DNA of 64,000 bases. Source: Flagellimonas sediminis (lineage in GTDB: Bacteria > Bacteroidota > Bacteroidia > Flavobacteriales > Flavobacteriaceae). Every line of letters begins with the position of its first letter. The stretch's first letter is position 1. The DNA lies in assembly GCF_010500845.1 (NCBI RefSeq), contig NZ_JAAAMI010000006.1:62001-126000 (forward strand). The letters are read 5' to 3'. The position numbers and the translations under genes are program-made. Below, piece by piece: positions 1 through 10,405 of this stretch. The notes beneath the pieces are model-generated. The model saw only the letters and a list, made by a program, of their open reading frames with translations, was not told the DNA's origin and did not search any database.

Positions 1-1
1 A

Positions 2-3000
2 AAACCGAACACGGAATATGTGGTCACTTTGGCCCTCAGCAAACTGTTTGAAAACATCGATAGTGATTTTAAAAAATATACCTTCAGTTTCAAGACCATT
101 GCACCCAACTTCAAAATCAATTTGGGAAGTCTTCAGTCCTATAGCAAGGAATGGCAATATTTAACGGGCACCTTGGATGCTTCGGATATTTTGGATGCTT
201 CAAAAATAGAGAGCATTTTGTCCATAAAGCAGGGCGATAAAAACGTTCCTGTAAAATGGGACAATGCCTCGGAAAATGCCCAATACTTCAGTTTTAAGAT
301 CGATAGTATTTCCAGGAAAGCGGACGACAGCGAACTTACCATTGAATGGACCGGAAAGGCACTTGGGATTGATAACGAAGGTTCGGAAAATTACACCATC
401 CCCGGATTGAACAAATTTGTAGTAGTGGATGCCAAAACTAGCTCTTCCCCTAATGCCGTCTTGACCTTGAATTTCTCGGAACCCTTAAAACAAAACCAAA
501 ACCTGAATGGATTGGTGACTGTCGAAAATGCGGAGAGTCTTAGGTACGAGATCAATGGTAATGTGTTGAGAGTCTACCCCTCCAATCGTATTTTGGGAGA
601 AGTACGGATCAATGTTTTTGAGGGCATCAAAAGCGAATATGGCTTTACCCTAAAGAACACCTTTTCCGAACTGGTTTCCTTTGAACAATTGAAACCCGCA
701 GTGCGATTGATTTCCAAAGGAACCATTCTACCCAATGCCGCCTCCACCCCCATCTATTTTGAGACGGTGAACCTGTCAGCCGTGGAAGTTCGCGTGATCC
801 AGGTTTTTGAGAACAACATGCTGCAATACCTGCAGAACAACAACCTTACGGAGAGTTATAGCCCCGATTTCAGGCCTGTAGGAAGAAGGGTGGCCTACAA
901 AGTGCTTCCCCTTGCAGAAAATGGAGAAGAAAATTCCAGTTATTGGAAAGCCCATGCCCTTGACTTGTCGAGCTTGATCAAAGTCAACCCTGGTTCCTTG
1001 TACCGAGTTGAATTCAGCTTTAAAAAAGAGCACACTACCTATTCCTGTGATGATTCCGAAACTTCCGAAGATCAAACAGAAGCCTATACATCCAACTCCG
1101 ATGAGGAATCCTTGGAAGAGCGCTATTGGGACAATGAAATCTATTATTGGAGAGACTACGAGTATGATTGGGAGAACCGCGACAACCCTTGTCACCAGGC
1201 CTATTATAATTATGACAGGATTGCATCCACCAATCTTTTGGGCAGCGACCTTGGCTTGATCGTGAAAAAAGGGAACAACCGCTCCTACCATTTTGCGGCC
1301 ACCAATCTGTTGACCACCAAGCCCGAAGCCAATACTATCATCAAGCTCTACAACTATCAGCAGCAATTGTTGGGAGAGGTGACCACTGATGCCTCTGGGT
1401 TATCCATTTATGACGGGGATAAGAGCGTGGCTTTCGCCGTTGCGGAAAAGAACAACAATTTTGCCTATGTCAAACTTTTAGATGGCAATGCATTGTCCTT
1501 GAGCACATTTGACGTATCCGGGGAAGAATTGCAACGGGGCCTTCAAGGGTTTCTGTATACCGAAAGAGGGGTTCACCGTCCTGGGGATGTGATCCATCTG
1601 ACCTTTGTTCTGGACGATAAAGGAAACCCATTGCCCATGGGTCACCCTGTTACTTTAGAGGTGAGTGATGCCCGCGGAAAGTTGGTACAGCGCAATGTGT
1701 TGACCGAGGGAACCCTTCCTGTTTCGGAAGGATTGTTTGCCAAAAAAGAGGAAAATTTTTATTATTTCCCTATTCCGACCCAAGCCGATGCCCCAACGGG
1801 AAATTGGTCAGCTAAAGTTCTTGTGGGCGGTGCCCAGTTCAACAAATCCCTGAAAGTGGCCACGGTAAAACCCAACCGTTTAAAAGTGGATTTTTCTTTT
1901 GATGACGAAGTGTTGAAGGCCAACACGAACAACCGTGGCAAAGCCATTGTTCAATGGTTGCACGGTGCTCCCGCACGTAATCTCAAAATCGATATCAATG
2001 CCAACTTGAGCAAAGCTTCCAATGCGTTCCCAAAGCTGAAGGATTATGTGTTCCAAGACCCTGCACGCGATTTTTATGATACCGAACTGCAATGGATTTC
2101 TTCCAAATTGGATGCAAACGGAGAGTTGGACATCAACGAAAAAATAAATATCAACGGTAACGCCCCCGGTATGCTCCAAGCAACGTTCACCACCAAGGTG
2201 TTTGAAGGTGGCGGGGATTTTTCCATAGACGTGTTCACCAAAAACGTGGCGCCCTATCCCTATTTTGTGGGATTGCGTTCCCCAGAGGCCAAGCAGTACG
2301 GTTCATTCATGACCGATGAGAACAACACCTTTGCTGTCATCACCGTGGACGACCAAGGCAAGCCATCCGGCAATCGAAAATTGAAAGTACAGGTGTACAA
2401 AATTGAATGGCGCTGGTGGTGGAACCGGGGGTACGACAACCTATCCCGATATGAGAATGCCTCCGTTCACAGTCCGTTCAAGGAAATGACCGTGACCACC
2501 GGAGCGGATGGCAAGGCCAACTTCAACCTAAATGTACCCGACGATGATGGTGGACGTTTCCTTATTCGGGTGATCGATGAAGCAGGACATGCAACAGGGC
2601 GCACGGCTTATTTCTACCGCAATTGGTGGAAAAGGCCATCAGGAGATTCTGAAAGTTCCAAGATTTTGGTATTCTCGGCAGATAAGGAGAACTACAAATT
2701 GGGAGAACAGGCTACCATTACTTTCCCTTCGGATAAAGGTGGAAGGGCCTTGATCAGCATCGAAAACGGCACCGAAGTCGTGTCCCAACAATGGATCGAG
2801 ACCACTGCCAAGGAAACGAAGGCCACCATTCCCATTACGGCGGAAATGGCTCCGAATGCCTACATCAACATTTCTTTGTTGCAACCGCATGGACAGATAG
2901 CCAACGACCTCCCCATCCGATTATACGGCGTTGTTCCCTTATTGGTGGAAAACCCGGCCACGTTGCTGGAACCCCAGATTTCGATGCCCGAAGTACTGGA

Positions 3001-5251
3001 ACCCGAATCATCATTTAAGGTTACTGTTTCGGAAGCGAATAAAAAACCTATGACCTATTCCTTGGCCGTAGTGGATGATGGTCTTTTGGACCTGACCCGT
3101 TTCAGGACCCCTGATATCCATGCTTCCTTTTATGCAAGACAAGCATTGGGGGTAAAGACTTTCGATATATTTGATGATGTGATGGGTGCCTACTCTGTGA
3201 GTGTGGACAACATCTACGCCATTGGTGGAGGTGGCATCGGGGCCGGAGCGAAAAACCGCAAGGCCCAACGCTTCAAACCTGTGGTCACGTATTTAGGCCC
3301 TTTTACCTTGAAGGCGGGTGAAAAAGCATCCCACACCATTGAAATGCCCAATTATGTGGGCTCGGTTCGCACCATGGTTGTAGCGGGCAACTTGAACAGT
3401 GCCTACGGAAACACCGAAAAAACCACTCCGGTGCGTAAACCTTTGATGGTGTTGACGTCTATCCCCAGAAAATTGTCCCCTGGAGAAACCGTGACCATTC
3501 CGGTTACCGTTTTTGCCATGGAACCCAAAGTGAAAAATGTAAAAGTTTCCATCAATGCAGGCAAGGCCTTGGAGGCTATTGGGGAAACAACCAAGAACAT
3601 TAACTTCAATTCTGTTGGGGAACAGATCGTGAATTTCGACTTTAAGGTGAAGCCCGCTTCCTCATTCCAGACCATTACCGTAACGGCAAGTGGTGCCGGG
3701 GAAAGTGCGAGCAGCAAAACGGAGATCGATGTGGAAAACCCGAACCCTATCACCACAAAAAGCGATGTATATACCATTGATGCCAATGGCAGTATGACCA
3801 TTCCTTTTGAAACGTTCGGCACTTCGGGGACCAATGAGGCCTTTATCGAATTCTCCACTTTACCTCCTATGGATTTCAGCAAGCGATTGGATTACCTGTT
3901 GAGATATCCTCATGGTTGTGTGGAACAGACCACCTCGGCGGCTTTCCCACAATTGTTTTTGGCGGATGTGCTGGACATCACTTTTGAAAAGAAAAAGGAG
4001 ATTGGGAAAAACGTAAAGGCGGCCATCAAAAAATTGGGCGATTTCCAAACCCCGAACGGGGGACTCAGTTACTGGCCAGGTTATGGCAATGCCGATGATT
4101 GGGGCACCTCATACGCAGGTCATTTTATGCTGGAAGCCAAACAACAGGGCTATCAGTTACCGTTGACGTTCTTGACCAATTGGTTGAAATATCAAAAGAC
4201 AGCAGCCCGTCAATGGAGCAATCAAAGTACTGGTTATAACGATGATATTTCACAAGCGTATCGCCTGTACACCTTGGCTTTGGCGCAACAGCCCGAATTG
4301 GCAGCAATGAACCGTCTTCGCGAAGCCAAAAACTTGAGCAACGAGGCCAAATGGCGCTTGGCAGCGGCATACGCGTTGGCCGGAAAAAAAGAAGTGGCCC
4401 AAGAGATCGCACAAAAGGCCAATATCAACTTTACACCTAGCAATTATGATTACAGAACCTATGGTTCCGTATTCAGGAATAGGGCCATGGCACTGGAAAC
4501 CATGGTGATTTTGGGAGATTCCAAACAAAGGGATTTGTCCATTTCCCTTGCCAAGGACCTGTCTTCCCAAAGTTGGTACAGCACCCAGGAAACGGCTTTT
4601 GCCTTGTTGTCCCTTTCCAAAATGGTGATGAAAAACGGAGGAAAATCCATCGACCTGACCTATACCAACAACGGTAAGGAGATTGTGGTAAAAACCGATC
4701 GGGCTATTGCACAAAGAGGACTCACCATTACGTCATTCAAGAATGAGATACAAGTGACCAACAAACAGGGAAATACCGTTTATGCCACCCTGACCCAGAC
4801 CGGAAAATTGCCTGTGGGACAAGAGTTGGCACAACAACAGAACCTGAACCTCAATGTGACCTACAAAGATGCCTTGGGCAATACCTTGGATGTTTCTGAA
4901 CTGCGACAAGGAACCGAATTCCAAGCAGAGATTACCGTCTTTAACAGTTCCAACGACTATATCGACAACCTGGCGTTGACCCACATAGTGCCCAGTGGTT
5001 GGGAGATTGTGGACACTTCCTTTGCTGGCGGGGACAATCCGAATGCAACCAAAGCGGATTATGTGGATACCCGCGACGACCGTACACATCTATATTTTGA
5101 CCTTGGGGCGAGAAAGTCGGCCACTTTTACCGTTAAATTGAATGCTTCTTTCCTCGGTGATTATTATTTGCCGGGAGCCCAAGTAGAGGCTATGTACGAC
5201 AACAACTACCAAGCACGAAACAAAGGAAATTGGATCAAAGTAGTACAGTGA
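2..5251 (+). CDS. Alpha-2-macroglobulin family protein (5' truncated by window edge)
   Basis: Large bacterial alpha-2-macroglobulin, a periplasmic or outer-membrane protease trap thought to protect the envelope. The frame is open to the first base of the window. The GTG at 20 is only the first start-like codon, so the real start and the lipoprotein signal lie upstream. Counting from that GTG there are 1,743 residues, close to the usual 1,700-1,900. The middle carries MG-type beta domains. The thioester motif CVEQ lies at about residues 1300-1303 within HGCVEQTTSA, followed by an alpha-helical thioester domain and a C-terminal receptor-binding-like domain. The thioester Cys, Glu and Gln are all present, so this is a trapping-competent type. 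The stop codon is followed at once by pbpC, the partner with which such genes pair in many Gram-negative bacteria (yfhM-pbpC in E. coli). Confidence 0.93.
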   Translation, partial: KPNTEYVVTLALSKLFENIDSDFKKYTFSFKTIAPNFKINLGSLQSYSKEWQYLTGTLDASDILDASKIESILSIKQGDKNVPVKWDNASENAQYFSFKIDSISRKADDSELTIEWTGKALGIDNEGSENYTIPGLNKFVVVDAKTSSSPNAVLTLNFSEPLKQNQNLNGLVTVENAESLRYEINGNVLRVYPSNRILGEVRINVFEGIKSEYGFTLKNTFSELVSFEQLKPAVRLISKGTILPNAASTPIYFETVNLSAVEVRVIQVFENNMLQYLQNNNLTESYSPDFRPVGRRVAYKVLPLAENGEENSSYWKAHALDLSSLIKVNPGSLYRVEFSFKKEHTTYSCDDSETSEDQTEAYTSNSDEESLEERYWDNEIYYWRDYEYDWENRDNPCHQAYYNYDRIASTNLLGSDLGLIVKKGNNRSYHFAATNLLTTKPEANTIIKLYNYQQQLLGEVTTDASGLSIYDGDKSVAFAVAEKNNNFAYVKLLDGNALSLSTFDVSGEELQRGLQGFLYTERGVHRPGDVIHLTFVLDDKGNPLPMGHPVTLEVSDARGKLVQRNVLTEGTLPVSEGLFAKKEENFYYFPIPTQADAPTGNWSAKVLVGGAQFNKSLKVATVKPNRLKVDFSFDDEVLKANTNNRGKAIVQWLHGAPARNLKIDINANLSKASNAFPKLKDYVFQDPARDFYDTELQWISSKLDANGELDINEKININGNAPGMLQATFTTKVFEGGGDFSIDVFTKNVAPYPYFVGLRSPEAKQYGSFMTDENNTFAVITVDDQGKPSGNRKLKVQVYKIEWRWWWNRGYDNLSRYENASVHSPFKEMTVTTGADGKANFNLNVPDDDGGRFLIRVIDEAGHATGRTAYFYRNWWKRPSGDSESSKILVFSADKENYKLGEQATITFPSDKGGRALISIENGTEVVSQQWIETTAKETKATIPITAEMAPNAYINISLLQPHGQIANDLPIRLYGVVPLLVENPATLLEPQISMPEVLEPESSFKVTVSEANKKPMTYSLAVVDDGLLDLTRFRTPDIHASFYARQALGVKTFDIFDDVMGAYSVSVDNIYAIGGGGIGAGAKNRKAQRFKPVVTYLGPFTLKAGEKASHTIEMPNYVGSVRTMVVAGNLNSAYGNTEKTTPVRKPLMVLTSIPRKLSPGETVTIPVTVFAMEPKVKNVKVSINAGKALEAIGETTKNINFNSVGEQIVNFDFKVKPASSFQTITVTASGAGESASSKTEIDVENPNPITTKSDVYTIDANGSMTIPFETFGTSGTNEAFIEFSTLPPMDFSKRLDYLLRYPHGCVEQTTSAAFPQLFLADVLDITFEKKKEIGKNVKAAIKKLGDFQTPNGGLSYWPGYGNADDWGTSYAGHFMLEAKQQGYQLPLTFLTNWLKYQKTAARQWSNQSTGYNDDISQAYRLYTLALAQQPELAAMNRLREAKNLSNEAKWRLAAAYALAGKKEVAQEIAQKANINFTPSNYDYRTYGSVFRNRAMALETMVILGDSKQRDLSISLAKDLSSQSWYSTQETAFALLSLSKMVMKNGGKSIDLTYTNNGKEIVVKTDRAIAQRGLTITSFKNEIQVTNKQGNTVYATLTQTGKLPVGQELAQQQNLNLNVTYKDALGNTLDVSELRQGTEFQAEITVFNSSNDYIDNLALTHIVPSGWEIVDTSFAGGDNPNATKADYVDTRDDRTHLYFDLGARKSATFTVKLNASFLGDYYLPGAQVEAMYDNNYQARNKGNWIKVVQ

Positions 5252-5261
5252 TGTGTTTGGA

Positions 5262-7634
5262 ATGAACAGGTTTTGGGAACGATTAAAGAAGTTTGCATAC
5301 CAGCATAAAATCAAGTTGGCCATTTTTATGGCCTTCTTGGTCTTGTGGCTGTTCTGTTTGCCTAAAAATCTGTTTGACGACCCCACCTCAACCGTGGTGA
5401 ACAGTTCTGATGGCACTTTGATCGGGGCGCGGATTGCAGATGACGGTCAATGGCGGTTTCCCGAAATGGATTCGGTTCCCAAACGTTTTGAAGCATGCGT
5501 CCTCATGTTCGAGGATGAATATTTCTATAAACATCCCGGTTTCAATCCCATCTCCATTGTAAAGGCCATTGGTCATAACCTGACCAAAAAATCCCGAAGG
5601 GGTGGCAGCACCATTACCCAGCAGGTCATCCGGTTGAGCAGGAAGAACAAGTCTCGGACCTATGCGGAAAAAGTGGTGGAAATCTTCCTAGCCACGCGGC
5701 TGGAATGGAGGTATTCCAAAAAAGAGATTTTACGATTGTATGCCTCCCACACCCCTTATGGTGGTAACGTGGTAGGATTGGAAACAGCGGCTTGGCGTTA
5801 TTTCGGTATCCCCGCCCAAGAACTGAGTTGGGGCCAAGCCGCGGCACTGGCCGTATTGCCCAATGCACCTTCCCTCATTTTTCCCGGAAGGAACGAGCAA
5901 ATACTTCTTGAAAAACGAAATGCGCTTCTGAAAAAACTAAGGGATAAAGGAACCTTTGACGCTACCACATATGAACTGGCCATTGCCGAGCCCCTTCCCC
6001 AAAAACCGGTTCCCTTGCCCGACATGGCCCCCCATCTTACCGAACGCATCCGAAACGAACATCCCGGGGAACGTGTAGCGACTTCCCTTGACAGGGCTTT
6101 GCAACAAAGATTGAACATCTTGGCCGAAAGGCATTACCATCAATTGAAAAGCAACGAAATCCATAATCTGGCCATTTTGGTGCTCGATGTGGAAACCCGA
6201 AAAGTCTTGGGTTATGTGGGCAATTCCCCTTCGGGAAAAGAACATGCCAATTACGTGGACATCATCACCAAGAACCGAAGTACAGGAAGTACCTTAAAAC
6301 CATTTTTGTTTGCTTCCCTATTGGATGAAGGACAGTTGTTGCCGCATAGTTTGGTGGAGGACGTACCGACCGTGGTCAATGGGTATCATCCCCAAAATTT
6401 TGACAAAAAACATGTAGGCGCCGTACCTGCCAGCAGAGCACTTTCCCGCTCCCTGAATGTCCCGGCCGTGAGATTGTTACGGGAATATGGCCTTCAAAAA
6501 TTCTATAACAAACTCAAGAAAATGAACATGGCCTCACTGGACAGGCCATCCTCCTATTATGGTCTTTCCTTGATATTGGGAGGTGCAGAAAGCTCCCTTT
6601 GGGAGGTAACCGAATCCTATGCGTCCATGGCTTCCACTTTAAACTATTTCGTGGGACATTCCAGCACCTATCGCACCAACGAATTTGTAAAACCTTCATA
6701 CCTGTCTGAAACAGAAATCGATTTGGGAACCCCACAATTTGACCCTCCCATTTTTGGGGCCGGGGCCATTTACTCCACCTTTCAATCCATGTATGAAGTA
6801 AACCGCCCCGAAGGGGATGAAAACTGGCACTTTTTTGATTCCTCCCAACCCATTGCCTGGAAAACGGGCACCAGTTTTGGATTTAAGGATGCCTGGGCCG
6901 TTGGGGTAACGCCCAAATATGCCATTGGGGTGTGGGCCGGCAATGCCGATGGCGAAGGTAGGCCCGGCCTGACCGGAATCACAGCGGCCGCCCCCTTGTT
7001 ATTCGAAGTTTTGGATGCCCTTCCTCATAGCGGATGGTTCCAAGAACCTTTTGATGATTTGGTAGAAGTAGAGATCTGTTCGCAAAGTGGTTATCGGGCT
7101 TCGGTCTTTTGTGACGATGTAAAAAAAGAATACGTTCCTACCCATGGTACCCGAAGCGGCCCCTGCCCTTTCCACCAACAATTGTTTTTGGATGCTTCGG
7201 AAACCTATCGGGTAAACTCGGAATGTTACCCTTTGGAGAACATGGTAGCCAAAAACTGGTTCGTTCTCCCACCTACCATCGAGTACTATTATGCCCTTTC
7301 CAATCCCAATTACAATGAATTGCCCCCTTACATGGCCAATTGTTCCGAAATGGAGAACCAATTGATGGAATTCATCTATCCGAAAGCGAATGAAGCGGTA
7401 TTGCTGCCAAAAGACCTAGGTACCAAAACCAAGGATATCCTTTTAAAATTGGCCCATCAACAAAACAATGCCACGGTATATTGGTATTTGGATGATACCT
7501 ATATGGGCAAAACGGAAAACTTCCACGAGCTTGTTTTGGACATTGAACCTGGGGCATATATCCTAACGGCCATGGACAATTTGGGCAATCGAATTCAACA
7601 AAAACTGGAGGTACTTTTAGCCTCGGAGCAGTAA
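5262..7634 (+). CDS. pbpC: Penicillin-binding protein 1C (bifunctional peptidoglycan synthase)
   Basis: Class A penicillin-binding protein of the 1C type, anchored in the inner membrane. A single membrane helix lies at about residues 17-33. The glycosyltransferase domain shows EDEYFYKH, the first catalytic Glu motif, and GGSTITQQ. The transpeptidase domain has the nucleophile motif STLK (Ser at about 343), SLN and KTGTS. A C-terminal beta domain typical of PBP1C follows. An in-frame GTG at 5253 would give three extra residues, but the ATG at 5262 starts a better N-terminus (MNRFWERLKK). The gene starts within a dozen bases of the alpha-2-macroglobulin stop, so the two are probably co-transcribed. 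This matches the known pairing in which the macroglobulin is thought to guard the envelope while PBP1C repairs peptidoglycan. It converges on der with only a few bases between the stops. Confidence 0.95.
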   Translation: MNRFWERLKKFAYQHKIKLAIFMAFLVLWLFCLPKNLFDDPTSTVVNSSDGTLIGARIADDGQWRFPEMDSVPKRFEACVLMFEDEYFYKHPGFNPISIVKAIGHNLTKKSRRGGSTITQQVIRLSRKNKSRTYAEKVVEIFLATRLEWRYSKKEILRLYASHTPYGGNVVGLETAAWRYFGIPAQELSWGQAAALAVLPNAPSLIFPGRNEQILLEKRNALLKKLRDKGTFDATTYELAIAEPLPQKPVPLPDMAPHLTERIRNEHPGERVATSLDRALQQRLNILAERHYHQLKSNEIHNLAILVLDVETRKVLGYVGNSPSGKEHANYVDIITKNRSTGSTLKPFLFASLLDEGQLLPHSLVEDVPTVVNGYHPQNFDKKHVGAVPASRALSRSLNVPAVRLLREYGLQKFYNKLKKMNMASLDRPSSYYGLSLILGGAESSLWEVTESYASMASTLNYFVGHSSTYRTNEFVKPSYLSETEIDLGTPQFDPPIFGAGAIYSTFQSMYEVNRPEGDENWHFFDSSQPIAWKTGTSFGFKDAWAVGVTPKYAIGVWAGNADGEGRPGLTGITAAAPLLFEVLDALPHSGWFQEPFDDLVEVEICSQSGYRASVFCDDVKKEYVPTHGTRSGPCPFHQQLFLDASETYRVNSECYPLENMVAKNWFVLPPTIEYYYALSNPNYNELPPYMANCSEMENQLMEFIYPKANEAVLLPKDLGTKTKDILLKLAHQQNNATVYWYLDDTYMGKTENFHELVLDIEPGAYILTAMDNLGNRIQQKLEVLLASEQ

Positions 7635-7638
7635 AACG

Positions 7639-8940
7639 CTACTTCTTCCTCATAAAAATAGTCACCGGAACACCCGTAAAGTCGAAATTCTCCCGCAACT
7701 TATTTTCCAAGAACCGCTTGTAGGGATCCCTTACATATTGCGGCAGATTGCAGAAAAAAGCAAACTGTGGATATGGTGTTGGCAGCTGGGTACAGAACTT
7801 GATCTTTACATACTTACCCTTGTAAGCCGGGGGTGGAGTATGCTCAATAATGGGCAACATGATATCGTTCAATTTTCGGGTAGGCACCTTCTTTGAACGG
7901 TTTTTGAACACTTCCACTGCCGTCTCGATGGCCTTATAGATGCGCTGTTTGTTCAACACGGATATGAACAGGATCGGCACATCTTCAAAAGGAGAAATGG
8001 CTTCTTTGATCTTGGCCGTATATTCTTTTACGGAATTGGTATCCTTTTCCACCAAATCCCATTTGTTCACCAAAATCACGATACCTTTATTGTTTCGTTG
8101 GGCCAGCCAAAAAATGTTCTCCACCTGTCCGTCAAAACCACGGGTAGCATCCATCAATAAGATACAAACATCGCAATGCTCAATGGCGCGAACGGAACGC
8201 ATTACGGAGTAAAACTCCAAATCTTCCTTCACTTTGGATTTCTTTCGGATACCGGCCGTATCCACCAAGTTGAATTCGAATCCGAACTGGTTGTATTTGG
8301 TATCAATACTGTCCCTCGTAGTTCCTGCAATATCGGTTACAATGTATCGGTCTTCCCCTATCAACGCATTGATGAAAGATGATTTTCCTGCATTGGGTCG
8401 ACCTACCACTGCAAAACGGGGCAATTCACTTTCTTCTTCCTTTACATCGGGTAACACCTTTACCAAAGCATCCAGCAATTCCCCTGTACCACTTCCATTG
8501 ATACTGGAAAGCGGAAAATATTCGCCCAATCCCAAAGCATAGAATTCCACGGCATCGGCCATACGTTGTGCATTATCTACCTTGTTCACGGCCAAAAAGA
8601 CGGGTTTATCCACTTTGCGAAGCAACTTGGCCACGTCCTCATCCATACCGGTTATACCAGATTCCACATCCACCATAAAAATAATGGCATCCGCTTCACC
8701 AATGGCCAGTTCCACTTGTTTATCGATTTCTTTTTCAAAGACGTCATCACTTCCCAGTACATATCCACCGGTATCGATCAGAGAAAATTCCTTGCCGTTC
8801 CAATCACTTTTTCCATAATGCCGATCACGGGTAACCCCACTCACGGCATCCACGATCGCCTCACGGCGACGGATCAATCTGTTGAAAAAAGTGGATTTGC
8901 CCACATTGGGCCTTCCTACGATAGCTACAATAGCTCCCAT
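7639..8940 (-). CDS. der: Ribosome biogenesis GTPase Der (EngA)
   Basis: Essential double GTPase needed for maturation of the 50S ribosomal subunit. Two tandem G domains are visible: P-loop GRPNVGKS near the N-terminus with DTGG and NKVD, then GRPNAGKS near residue 180 with DTAG and NKWD. A C-terminal KH-like domain follows. Length (433 residues) is normal. Two in-frame ATGs exist, at 8946 and 8940. I chose 8940 ([11 protein letters not shown]) because it matches the usual Der N-terminus and because a TACTTTTG -7 element on this strand at 8957-8964 would leave almost no leader for 8946. Divergent from the small membrane protein at 9017 and convergent with pbpC. Confidence 0.97.
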   Translation of the reverse strand: MGAIVAIVGRPNVGKSTFFNRLIRRREAIVDAVSGVTRDRHYGKSDWNGKEFSLIDTGGYVLGSDDVFEKEIDKQVELAIGEADAIIFMVDVESGITGMDEDVAKLLRKVDKPVFLAVNKVDNAQRMADAVEFYALGLGEYFPLSSINGSGTGELLDALVKVLPDVKEEESELPRFAVVGRPNAGKSSFINALIGEDRYIVTDIAGTTRDSIDTKYNQFGFEFNLVDTAGIRKKSKVKEDLEFYSVMRSVRAIEHCDVCILLMDATRGFDGQVENIFWLAQRNNKGIVILVNKWDLVEKDTNSVKEYTAKIKEAISPFEDVPILFISVLNKQRIYKAIETAVEVFKNRSKKVPTRKLNDIMLPIIEHTPPPAYKGKYVKIKFCTQLPTPYPQFAFFCNLPQYVRDPYKRFLENKLRENFDFTGVPVTIFMRKK

Positions 8941-8956
8941 CTGCATTAAATTTTGG

Positions 8957-8964
8957 CAAAAGTA
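8957..8964 (-). promoter_or_regulatory. Probable -7 promoter element of der
   Basis: Reads TACTTTTG on the minus strand, matching the Bacteroidota -7 consensus TAnnTTTG, 16 bases before the chosen der start. I see no TTG at the -33 position, so this is a partial match. Confidence 0.5.
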
Positions 8965-9016
8965 CCATTTATTATGAAGAAAAAATGATACCTTTTTTTA
9001 TCATTTTCAAACTGTT

Positions 9017-9520
9017 ATGAGCGACCTGACCAATGAGATCGTTTTAAGGCCACGTTTCCATGTTACTTTGAGGACGGATGTGGAAGCATTGAAACATAGT
9101 TACGACACTCTAAAAAAGGATGGTTTTTTGATCAATAGGCTCGATGAGCATGTTTTTATTAAGTTCCGGAAAGCGGATACCAATTTTTGGACCCCGCAAT
9201 TACACCTTGAGCTTTCCTCATACGAGCAGGGCGTGAGCAACATCCGAGGGGTTTTTGGCCCCAACCCTACCCTTTGGACTTTTTTCATGTTCCTTCATTT
9301 TGGGGTGGGTACCCTTTTTGTGATCCTGGGTATTTTTGCCTACTCCAACCATTCATTGGGCAAGGACATTACTTTTTTGATGGTGGGAATGTTCTTTTTG
9401 GTATTGCTCTGGTTTGCCCTATACGCTTTTGGGCGATTGGGAAAATCGAAGGGGGAAGGACAAATGGAGCAATTGAAATCCTTGTTCAGGGAAACCATTT
9501 CGGGATTTCAAAGAATTTGA
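9017..9520 (+). CDS. Small two-helix membrane protein, function unknown
   Basis: 167 residues, not recognised as a named family. The first 90 residues are soluble, mixed alpha/beta in character, with no visible catalytic motif. Two hydrophobic helices follow at about 92-112 and 118-138, separated by a short polar loop (SNHSLGKD), and then a charged C-terminal tail. Both termini are probably cytoplasmic. It is divergent from der and convergent with era (6 bases between stops), so it is likely monocistronic. The start is the first ATG after the divergent intergenic region, and no other start fits better. Confidence 0.8.
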   Translation: MSDLTNEIVLRPRFHVTLRTDVEALKHSYDTLKKDGFLINRLDEHVFIKFRKADTNFWTPQLHLELSSYEQGVSNIRGVFGPNPTLWTFFMFLHFGVGTLFVILGIFAYSNHSLGKDITFLMVGMFFLVLLWFALYAFGRLGKSKGEGQMEQLKSLFRETISGFQRI

Positions 9521-9526
9521 GGAAAC

Positions 9527-10405
9527 CTATCCGTTATACCCAAATCTCTTGAGTTGTTGGGCATTGCTCCTCCAGTTTTTGTTGACTTTTACATACAGTT
9601 CTATATGTACCTGTTTGGCAAAGAACTTTTGGAGGTCTTTTCTAGACTCCACCCCAACCTTTTTTAGGGCGCTCCCTTTGTGACCGATAATGATTCCCTT
9701 TTGGGTATCTCGCTCTACCATAATTACAGAGCGGATTCGGATGATGTCCTCATCTTCTAAAAACTCCTCGGTTTCCACTTCCACGGAATAAGGAATCTCC
9801 TTTTTATAATGGAGCAGGATTTTTTCTCGGATGGTCTCGTTCACAAAAAAACGTTCGGGTTTGTCCGTCAACTGATCTTTGGGGTAATAGGGTGGCCCTT
9901 CGGGCAGCAATTCCAAAATGCGCTCGAACACTTCCTTGACGTTGAAATTCTCCAAAGCGGAAATGGGATGGATCTCTACATTGGGCAACTGCTCTTGCCA
10001 ATATTGGATCTGTTCTTCCAAAACCTGTTGATCGGAAGTATCAATTTTATTGAGGAGCAACAACACCGGAATTTTGCTGTTCTTGATTTTTTTGAAGAAC
10101 TCTTCGTCCTTCAATGCCTTTTCCCCAATCTCCACCATATACAACAACACATCGGCATCCTCAAAAGCGGATTTAACAAAGTCCATCATGGAGGTCTGTA
10201 GTTCGTAGGCTGGTTTAATGATTCCAGGAGTGTCGGATAGGATCATTTGAAAGTCTTCCCCGTTCACGATTCCCAAGATACGATGTCGTGTGGTCTGCGC
10301 CTTGGAGGTGATGATAGAGAGTTTCTCTCCTACAAAGGCATTCATCAACGTTGACTTCCCAACATTGGGATTACCAATAATATTTACGAAACCCGATCTA
10401 TGCAC
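9527..10405 (-). CDS. era: GTPase Era
   Basis: Essential GTPase that binds 16S rRNA and helps assemble the 30S subunit. The P-loop GNPNVGKST is near residue 11, the G3 motif DTPG and the G4 motif NKID follow, and a C-terminal KH domain includes the GHKGSALKKVG RNA-binding loop. 292 residues, the normal length. The start is a GTG; a TGA lies in frame just upstream, so no longer form is possible. The GTG overlaps the last 8 bases of the upstream symporter gene, suggesting translational coupling with it. Confidence 0.97.
   Translation of the reverse strand: MHRSGFVNIIGNPNVGKSTLMNAFVGEKLSIITSKAQTTRHRILGIVNGEDFQMILSDTPGIIKPAYELQTSMMDFVKSAFEDADVLLYMVEIGEKALKDEEFFKKIKNSKIPVLLLLNKIDTSDQQVLEEQIQYWQEQLPNVEIHPISALENFNVKEVFERILELLPEGPPYYPKDQLTDKPERFFVNETIREKILLHYKKEIPYSVEVETEEFLEDEDIIRIRSVIMVERDTQKGIIIGHKGSALKKVGVESRKDLQKFFAKQVHIELYVKVNKNWRSNAQQLKRFGYNG

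Noticed and set aside
20-22. GTG as true start of the macroglobulin gene
   Set aside because: The frame is open to base 2, there is no signal peptide after it, and the family needs an N-terminal lipoprotein signal; the start is outside the window.
776-1366. Long minus-strand open frame in the macroglobulin gene (and many similar shadows)
   Set aside because: It lies wholly inside a clear coding gene, with no plausible domain or start context.
8982-9007. Inverted repeat AAAATGATA/TATCATTTT between der and its divergent neighbour
   Set aside because: AT-rich, weak stem inside a promoter region; could occur by chance and does not separate convergent genes.
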